Positions 1 to 5,429 of a stretch of DNA of 10,648 bases are shown here, in pieces; position 1 is the stretch's first letter; the number at the start of each line of letters is the position of its first letter. The notes beneath the pieces were generated by a model. That model was not told the origin of the DNA and searched no databases. It was given only the letters and a program-made list of their open reading frames with translations. Both the position numbers and the translations under genes were made by a program. Origin of the DNA: Desulfocapsa sp. (GTDB lineage Bacteria; Desulfobacterota; Desulfobulbia; Desulfobulbales; Desulfocapsaceae); the NCBI GenBank assembly GCA_029935135.1, contig JAOZKX010000039.1, forward strand, positions 1 through 10,648. The letters are read 5' to 3'.

Positions 1-1412
1 TCAAGGCCATGGACTTTCTCTGAAGGATGGGCATTGATGTGGAGGGAGACAAAAAGGTCGGCGTCACTGGTGTTGGCAATGGCTGTTCGTTCTTCAAGAG
101 GGATAAAACTGTCAGTTTCTCTGGTCAAAATGACCTCAATATCAGTCTCATCATGAATCATGGTGACGAGTTTATTGGCAATCTGCAGGACAATATCTTT
201 CTCCATGAGACCAAAAGCAGAAGCGCCAGGATCTTTACCACCATGTCCGGGATCTATTACGATGCGCTGTACTCCAAGCCCGAGTTGTTGGGCAAGGGAG
301 ATCTGCTCTTTTGGAGCGGGCGGTTCTTCAATCTCTGGTTGGGAATTATGGCCATTTCCAGCAATAGTCTTTTTCTTGAAATCCTCAAGGATAACGAGTT
401 CTTCATCGCTGCTTGCTGTTGGACGAGGTTTGGTGATAATTTCTGAGGGAGGTTTGGGGCTGGATTTGCTGCTTTTAACAACTTCTTTTTCAGGTTCCCC
501 CCGTACATCGATAACCACCCGAAAGGGATCAGGAAGGCTGAAGATTTTGTAACTGGAGATAGATTCGATGTCTAGCACTACACGAACGACTTCCGGGGTG
601 AATTGACCAGTGCGGATTTGTTTGAGGAGGCCATCTTCAATTGGGACAGGGGATCGATATTTGGGATCAATATAGGACTCCTGAAAATCGAGATACAATC
701 GCCTGGGTTGTTCTCCAATTTTCTCAAGGAGCGTTTCCTGATAGGTTACAGGGCCTGAAGCATTGATCACTACACGTGTGTAGTTGTTGGATGACCAGTA
801 TTTAACCGGCAACACATTGGTCAGATTTTCAAGATAACTCCTCTTCAGCATTGCCGCTGGCAGCGGAATATCATGATCTTTGGATAGGGATTTAAGGCGA
901 TCCGTGGCGTCCTGGTACATGTCTCCATTACGATGCTTGGAAACAATGCAGTTAAAGGCTTTGGCAGCTTTCTCAGGATCTTTTTTTTCAGCAAGAAAGA
1001 TATTGCCAACGGCATAGAGGGAGTCATCGGCCAGGCGGTTGTCTGGGAAAAGTGCAGATACATCACGGTAGTAGGAAATGGATTCCTGCAGGTCCACCTC
1101 GTTATCAAAATGGTCGTACATTTTCAGATACATTTTCCCAAGCATATAGAGGCTTGGGGCAGCATATTCTGATTTTGGACCGGCCAGATAAATCTTGCGG
1201 AAATTAGCAACGCCTTTCAGCCAGTTATCACGAGACTTTCCAAGGTTTCCACTGGTTTGCAGCTGATTGTAATAGAATTTTGCTTGTTGATAGAGCTTTT
1301 TAGAGGAAACATGATTGTCGATCATCACATTCTCTGCAGCAGCAGGAAGAATGTTGCAAAAAAAGCTGACAACAAAACAAGAAAAAAAGCAGATGTAAAG
1401 AAAACGGCGCAT
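1..1412 (-). CDS. N-acetylmuramoyl-L-alanine amidase, AMIN + Amidase_3 (C-terminus cut by window edge)
   Basis: A zinc-dependent periplasmic hydrolase that cleaves the amide bond between N-acetylmuramic acid and the stem peptide of peptidoglycan, typically during daughter-cell separation. I translated 470 codons from an ATG at 1412-1410, and the frame is still open at base 1. Residues 1-26 form a signal peptide (MRRF, a hydrophobic core, then cleavage after PAAA). Residues of about 35-180 form a tyrosine- and alanine-rich helical region resembling tetratricopeptide repeats. Residues of about 200-304 resemble an AMIN localisation domain, followed by a K/P/S-rich linker to about 380. The catalytic domain opens with IVIDPGHGGKDPGA. 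The zinc ligands visible are H390, E404 (in LMEKDIV) and H458 (in SLHINAH). The catalytic glutamate near the C-terminus lies beyond the edge. An in-frame TAA lies upstream with no other ATG between. The Shine-Dalgarno sequence is weak. The gene follows mutS on the same strand after 179 bases. Confidence 0.93.
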   Translation of the reverse strand, partial: MRRFLYICFFSCFVVSFFCNILPAAAENVMIDNHVSSKKLYQQAKFYYNQLQTSGNLGKSRDNWLKGVANFRKIYLAGPKSEYAAPSLYMLGKMYLKMYDHFDNEVDLQESISYYRDVSALFPDNRLADDSLYAVGNIFLAEKKDPEKAAKAFNCIVSKHRNGDMYQDATDRLKSLSKDHDIPLPAAMLKRSYLENLTNVLPVKYWSSNNYTRVVINASGPVTYQETLLEKIGEQPRRLYLDFQESYIDPKYRSPVPIEDGLLKQIRTGQFTPEVVRVVLDIESISSYKIFSLPDPFRVVIDVRGEPEKEVVKSSKSSPKPPSEIITKPRPTASSDEELVILEDFKKKTIAGNGHNSQPEIEEPPAPKEQISLAQQLGLGVQRIVIDPGHGGKDPGASAFGLMEKDIVLQIANKLVTMIHDETDIEVILTRETDSFIPLEERTAIANTSDADLFVSLHINAHPSEKVHGL

Positions 1413-1465
1413 ATTTTCTACATGGTATCCGGTTGAGAAAGGAACAAGAGGTTAATTGTTGATAA

Positions 1466-1494
1466 AATATACATAAAAGTTGCTGATATGGCAA
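1466..1494 (-). promoter_or_regulatory. Candidate sigma70-type promoter for the amidase gene
   Basis: Read on the minus strand, a TTGCCA box (1494-1489) is followed by a 17-base spacer and a TATATT box (1471-1466). Transcription would start near 1459 and give a leader of about 45 bases before the amidase ATG at 1412. The rest of the gap between mutS and the amidase (1413-1591) is AT-rich and holds no convincing gene or rho-independent terminator, so read-through from mutS is also possible. This is a consensus match by eye only. Confidence 0.4.
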
Positions 1495-1591
1495 AAGAAA
1501 AGGGTGTAATGATTTTGCAATGTTCACATAATGGAATGTCCTGTACTGAACTGGATACTATTTCATTCAATTAACTCTTGGTACAGGGTTG

Positions 1592-4258
1592 TTAAAGCAG
1601 TTTTAGAAGATCATAGATGACATCAAGTGCCTGCCGGGGAGTGAGATCGTTTGCATCAATTTCTTTTAAGTGAATCCGGACTGGATCATCTTCAGGAACC
1701 GGAAAGAGAGAGAGCTGGTTGGGGTGTTTCTTCCGTTTGGTTTTTGGGGGAGTTCGCTTCTTGGCAATGGTTGGCATACCATTGTGGTTGAACTCGCCTC
1801 GTTCGATATTGTGCAGTATTTCACCGGCGCGTTTGACAACTCGATCCGGGACTCCTGCCAGGGCAGCGACCTGAATACCGTACGAGCGGTTGGTGCCACC
1901 TTTTACAAGCTTATGGAGAAAGATGATTGTCTCATTCCATTCCCGTACTGCAATGGAGTAGTTGCGAACCCGCTCTTCTGTGAGGGCAAGTTCTGTGAGT
2001 TCGTGATAGTGGGTTGCAAAAAGCGTTTTTACCCCTTTGTTGTTTTTCTGTACCAGGTCTTCTGCAACTGCCCAGGCAATGGACAATCCATCAAAGGTTG
2101 AGGTCCCGCGACCAATTTCATCGAGGATAACAAGACTTTTATCGGTGGCATTATTTAGGATATTGGCAGTCTCATTCATCTCCACCATAAAGGTCGATTG
2201 TCCACGGCGCAAATCATCCATAGCACCAACACGGGTAAATATCCTGTCGACAACGCCAATGCTGGCGGATTCTGCCGGGACAAAGGAACCCATCTGGGCC
2301 ATTAATACTATCAGTGCTGTCTGGCGCAGGATGGTGGATTTCCCGGCCATATTGGGACCGGTGATAATAAGCACTTCATCAGTGGATTGGTTGAGGTGAA
2401 CATCGTTTGGAACAAATTTTCCGCCTGGCAGGGAGCGTTCGATAACAGGATGGCGACCCTCGACGATATTGATCGCTTCACCGTCATTGACCTCTGGTTT
2501 GCGATAATGATAGAGATGGGCAACTTCGGAGAGACAGACAAGAAAGTCGATCTGAGCCAGGAGCTTAGCACTTTTCAGGAGACGGGAACTCTCTGCTGCC
2601 AGTCTTTTGCGAATGTCAGTAAAAAGCTGATATTCCAGTTCAAGCCTTCGTTCCTGGGCCCCAAGAACCTTGCTCTCAAATTCCTTCAGTTCGGGAGTAA
2701 TAAATCGTTCTGCATTGACGAGAGTCTGTTTGCGGATATAGGATTCCGGGACTTTGTCTGAGTGGAGCTTACTCACTTCAATAAAATATCCAAAAACCTT
2801 GTTGAACCCAACTTTTAACTTCGCGATTCCGGATGCTGTCCGTTCTTTTGCCTCCAGCTCCAGAATCAGTTGTTTGCCATCCCGCTGAATGTGAACAAGT
2901 TCGTCAAGTTCTGCATTGTATCCCTCTTTGATCAATCGTCCGTCACGAAGTGTTATGGGTGCCTCGTCATGGATGGCGACTTCTATCAGTTGGTACAGTT
3001 CAGCAAGGGTATCAAGAGACTCGCCGATGGTTTTAATTCGCGGTGTCTCACATTCAAGGAGCAGTTCTTTGAGGTCGGGGAGTTTGGCCAGTGAGAGTTT
3101 GAGGGCCAGCATATCCCTGCCATTGCCATTACCGAGCACCATACGACTGTTTAATCGTTCCACATCATAGACTGCCGCCAGCTGTTCCCTAAAGCTATTG
3201 CGTATCCTGGTGTGAGAGTGGAGAAACTTGACTGCTAAAAGTCTGGCATTAATGCGCTCAACATCCTGGAGGGGAAAAAGAATCTCCTGTTTAAGGAGTC
3301 TTGCACCCATGGGTGTGTTCGTTTGATCAAGGACGGAGAGCAGTGACCCTTCTCGTTTGGAGCCGATAATGGTTTGGGTGAGTTCCAGATTTCTTCTTGA
3401 TGAATCATCAATCTGCAGGATAAGGGCCAGGTCAATGGGGCTGAGGCGTTCAATATGCTCAATATTTGTTTTTTGCGTCTCCTGGATATAGTCAAGGAGA
3501 ACACCTGCGGCAATGACTCCCTGTCTAAAGGCACTGCAGCCAAATCCGGCAAGGTTCGTAACCTGGAAGTGTTCGGTGAGCAATTCTTTGCTGGCTGAAA
3601 AGTGAAAAAGGGCTGCCGGTCGCTCAGTAATACAGAGTCCAGGGAGTAGCGTTTCTGCGGTATCGAGCAGCTGAGCCAGTGTTTCCGTATCTTCCTCGTT
3701 AATGAGCAGTTCCGCAGGGGTCATACGCGTAAGCTGGTCGAGGACCCCCTCTGCCTGACCGGCTTCATCCGGGAATTCACCAACGAGAAATGACCCGGTG
3801 GAGAGATCGAGAAAGCTGAGGCCGTAGAGAGAGACACCTTTTTTTCCCAAGCAGGAAAGAGCAGCCACAAACAGGTTGTCTTTATCGTCCAGAATCTGAT
3901 CATCAGTAACCACACCGGGAGAGATTACACGGACCACCTCACGACGCACAATTCCCTTTGCCTGGCTTGGCTCCTCAGTCTGTTCACAAATGGCAACCCG
4001 CTGCCCTGCTTTAATAAGCTTGGCCAGATATCCAGCAGCAGCATGATAGGGAACACCGCACATGGGGACTTTGTTTGCTTCGTTCTTGCTGTTCCTGGCG
4101 GTCAGAGTGATACCAAGTATTTTAGAAGCCTTGACAGCATCCTCAAAAAACATCTCGTAGAAGTCACCCATTCGGTAAAAAAGAATGGTGTTCTCATGCT
4201 GCCCTTTAATCTCCATATATTGCTGAAGCATGGGGGTGATTTTTGCGACCTGTGCCAT
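1592..4258 (-). CDS. mutS: DNA mismatch repair protein MutS
   Basis: MutS is the cytoplasmic ATPase that recognises base mismatches and small insertion/deletion loops and then recruits MutL. The 888-residue length is normal for MutS1. The mismatch-reading Phe-X-Glu motif is F33-Y34-E35 inside GDFYEMFF. The connector, lever and clamp domains follow through about residue 590. The ATPase has Walker A GPNMAGKS (634-641), Walker B ILDEIGRGTS (D713, E714) and the FATHYHEL segment with H750. After a basic stretch (833-845), QLSLF (848-852) matches the beta-clamp binding motif. The C-terminal tail, DLTPRQALDVIYDLLKLL, matches the oligomerisation helices of full-length MutS. All catalytic motifs are intact, so this should be functional. 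The ATG overlaps the stop of the upstream HIT gene in TAATG and has an AGAGGG ribosome site at 4270-4265, six bases upstream, which implies translational coupling. No MutL is in view. Confidence 0.98.
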   Translation of the reverse strand: MAQVAKITPMLQQYMEIKGQHENTILFYRMGDFYEMFFEDAVKASKILGITLTARNSKNEANKVPMCGVPYHAAAGYLAKLIKAGQRVAICEQTEEPSQAKGIVRREVVRVISPGVVTDDQILDDKDNLFVAALSCLGKKGVSLYGLSFLDLSTGSFLVGEFPDEAGQAEGVLDQLTRMTPAELLINEEDTETLAQLLDTAETLLPGLCITERPAALFHFSASKELLTEHFQVTNLAGFGCSAFRQGVIAAGVLLDYIQETQKTNIEHIERLSPIDLALILQIDDSSRRNLELTQTIIGSKREGSLLSVLDQTNTPMGARLLKQEILFPLQDVERINARLLAVKFLHSHTRIRNSFREQLAAVYDVERLNSRMVLGNGNGRDMLALKLSLAKLPDLKELLLECETPRIKTIGESLDTLAELYQLIEVAIHDEAPITLRDGRLIKEGYNAELDELVHIQRDGKQLILELEAKERTASGIAKLKVGFNKVFGYFIEVSKLHSDKVPESYIRKQTLVNAERFITPELKEFESKVLGAQERRLELEYQLFTDIRKRLAAESSRLLKSAKLLAQIDFLVCLSEVAHLYHYRKPEVNDGEAINIVEGRHPVIERSLPGGKFVPNDVHLNQSTDEVLIITGPNMAGKSTILRQTALIVLMAQMGSFVPAESASIGVVDRIFTRVGAMDDLRRGQSTFMVEMNETANILNNATDKSLVILDEIGRGTSTFDGLSIAWAVAEDLVQKNNKGVKTLFATHYHELTELALTEERVRNYSIAVREWNETIIFLHKLVKGGTNRSYGIQVAALAGVPDRVVKRAGEILHNIERGEFNHNGMPTIAKKRTPPKTKRKKHPNQLSLFPVPEDDPVRIHLKEIDANDLTPRQALDVIYDLLKLL

Positions 4259-4770
4259 TATTTACCCTCTTCTTTTCTGCAGGAAAGTTGTTGAAACAGA
4301 GGGAGGAGTCTGTCAAATGTTGCAAGCAGGTGTTCCGGAATGGCCCGTACCTCAGAGAGCACTGTCATAAAGTTATGGTCTCCATTCCAACGGGGAACGA
4401 TGTGAAAATGAAGATGGTCAGCAATCCCGGCACCCGCAGTTTCCCCAAGGTTACAGCCGACATTGAAACCATCCGGTTTTAGCTCTTGCTTTACTATTGC
4501 GGTGGCAGTGGAAAGCATGGACATCAGGGAAGCGCCCTCTTTTGCTGAAAGATCTGTGATCGAGGCAATGTGTCGTAGCGGGGCCACAAGAAGATGAGCG
4601 TTTGTGTAAGGAAAACGGTTAAGCAGGACGACAGTCTCCTGGTCTCTGTGGAGGAGAAGAGATTCTTTGTCAAACGAAGCCGTGCCGGGAGGTTCAAAAA
4701 GACATCCCGTAACTTTTACTGCCCTTCCCTGTACATGTTCCATACGCCAGGGAGCCCATAGTGTTTTCAT
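4258..4770 (-). CDS. HIT-family nucleotide hydrolase/transferase (Ap4A phosphorylase/hydrolase-like)
   Basis: A 170-residue histidine-triad protein of the branch that acts on dinucleoside polyphosphates or other nucleotidyl conjugates through a covalent histidine-nucleotide intermediate. The opening LWAPWRMEH is typical of this bacterial group. The core segment NRFPYTNAHLLVAPLRH spans 51-67. The triad is H119-L-H121-F-H123 followed by IVPRW, and H121 should be the nucleophile. Relatives I remember usually carry GC-[IL]-FC near residue 23 as part of a structural zinc site. Here it reads GCLFE, so the second cysteine is absent. The true substrate cannot be told from sequence. The gene starts 2 bases after the phosphoesterase stop, with a GGAAGA-like ribosome site inside that gene, and its TAA overlaps the mutS ATG. 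It is therefore the middle member of a tight operon. Confidence 0.9.
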   Translation of the reverse strand: MKTLWAPWRMEHVQGRAVKVTGCLFEPPGTASFDKESLLLHRDQETVVLLNRFPYTNAHLLVAPLRHIASITDLSAKEGASLMSMLSTATAIVKQELKPDGFNVGCNLGETAGAGIADHLHFHIVPRWNGDHNFMTVLSEVRAIPEHLLATFDRLLPLFQQLSCRKEEGK

Positions 4771-4772
4771 AA

Positions 4773-5270
4773 TTATATTTCTTCCAGTTGGTGCAGGCTT
4801 CCAGATATACCATTTGAGTCAATTGACAGGATTGCATAGGTACCAGGGGAGCCATATCTTCCAGTACCGGTAAAGGAGCCTGGATTTACAAAAAGCGTTT
4901 TGGCAAATGTGTGGCAGACAGGAATATGGGTATGCCCATAAACAATACAGTCCGCAGTGGGGAACAGATCCCACATCCGTTCTTCAATGGTATGTCTGGA
5001 ACCTCCTGCCCCATGGCAGAGGCCAATGGAATAGCCGCCCAGTTTTATCACTTTATCTGTGGGCAGCTGCTGTTGGGTTGCAAATGAACACATATTTCCA
5101 TGTACTGCATGCAGTTCATGATCCTGAAAGACATCAAGCACAGAGATATCGCTCAGATCGCCGGCATGAAGAATAACAGAGCAGTCCTGGAATACTTTTC
5201 TGGCCTGTGTGGCAAATAACGGAAGGGGAGCGTTAAGATGGGTGTCTGAGAGAATGCCAACACGAATCAC
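4773..5270 (-). CDS. Metallophosphoesterase of the YfcE/MJ0936 family, GTG start
   Basis: A predicted 165-residue cytoplasmic phosphodiesterase with a two-metal (typically Mn2+) calcineurin-like fold. Family members hydrolyse model phosphodiesters, and some act on cyclic nucleotides; the physiological substrate is unknown. The metal-binding motifs are in order: GILSDTH (D9, H11), HAGDLSD (D38), HGN (N59), GLCHG (H86) and YGHTHIP (H113, H115). The family-typical VNPGS follows at 128-132. I chose GTG at 5270 because the protein then begins IRVGILSDTH, as relatives do, and a GGAG sits nine bases upstream. The frame stays open to a GTG at 5351, but the extra 27 residues are hydrophobic and unlike the family. 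It is probably the first gene of the minus-strand operon, 2 bases ahead of the HIT gene. Confidence 0.9.
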   Translation of the reverse strand: MIRVGILSDTHLNAPLPLFATQARKVFQDCSVILHAGDLSDISVLDVFQDHELHAVHGNMCSFATQQQLPTDKVIKLGGYSIGLCHGAGGSRHTIEERMWDLFPTADCIVYGHTHIPVCHTFAKTLFVNPGSFTGTGRYGSPGTYAILSIDSNGISGSLHQLEEI

Positions 5271-5279
5271 TGATAGGGT

Positions 5280-5283
5280 CTCC
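5280..5283 (-). promoter_or_regulatory. Ribosome binding site that decides the phosphoesterase start
   Basis: The minus strand reads GGAG nine bases before the GTG at 5270-5268. It supports the internal GTG, placing MIRVGILSDTH at the N-terminus, over the upstream GTG at 5351, which has no clear Shine-Dalgarno sequence. Confidence 0.5.
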
Positions 5284-5354
5284 AATGGTGCTAAAGGGAT
5301 AAAGGGCACAAGGACAGTTACCAGTATAACTTGAAGTGATGCTGGAAGCACTTG

Positions 5355-5372
5355 AAAAATGATTTCATTTTT
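5355..5372. repeat. AT-rich inverted repeat, 8-base arms, 2-base centre
   Basis: AAAAATGA (5355-5362) and TCATTTTT (5365-5372) are perfect reverse complements around a TT centre. On the plus strand the right arm continues into two more T residues. The two-base loop is too tight for a good hairpin, so a protein-binding operator is a better guess than a terminator. It lies between divergent genes, where a regulator site would be expected. The low complexity means chance is a real alternative. Confidence 0.4.
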
Positions 5373-5420
5373 TTACTGGTCTTTGATAGGCTAATTCTAG
5401 ACTTACCAATACGCTTGCAA

Positions 5421-5427
5421 AGAGGTG
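5421..5427 (+). promoter_or_regulatory. Ribosome binding site that decides the first kinase start
   Basis: AGAGGTG lies just before ATG 5430, with four bases between AGAGG and the start codon. It supports a 977-residue product over the 1003-residue version that would start at TTG 5352. The 26 extra residues would place another hydrophobic stretch before TM1. Confidence 0.5.
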
Positions 5428-5429
5428 CA

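Larger units (their letters stand above)
5271..5429. promoter_or_regulatory. Divergent intergenic region between the phosphoesterase and kinase operons
   Basis: This 159-base stretch must hold the start signals of both operons. On the minus strand a TATACT hexamer (5328-5323) could be a -10 box for the phosphoesterase operon, although no good -35 lies at the right distance. On the plus strand TTGATA (5383-5388) resembles a -35 box, but what sits 17 bases downstream (CCAATA) is a poor -10 box. I see no sigma54 (TGGCAC-N5-TTGC) match. An AT-rich inverted repeat and a direct repeat lie here and are listed separately. I found no small gene in it. Confidence 0.4.

Noticed and set aside
1300..1527. 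A minus-strand 75-codon frame covering the mutS-amidase gap and the amidase start
   Set aside because: It overlaps the amidase signal peptide in another frame. Its Leu/Phe/Cys-rich translation is the frame-shifted echo of that signal peptide.
1540..1587. Inverted repeat CCTGTAC (1540-1546) and GTACAGG (1581-1587) after mutS, considered as a terminator
   Set aside because: The arms are only 7 bases, the loop is 34 bases, and no U-run follows in the minus-strand transcript, so it does not fit a rho-independent terminator.
1670..3170. Several plus-strand open frames inside mutS (for example 1670-2101, 2037-2399, 2387-2761)
   Set aside because: All lie opposite conserved MutS domains and their translations have no family features.
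5271..5351. A 27-residue N-terminal extension of the phosphoesterase starting at GTG 5351
   Set aside because: The extension is hydrophobic, lacks a Shine-Dalgarno sequence and is absent from the family. The internal GTG at 5270 gives the normal IRVGILSDTH start with a GGAG upstream.
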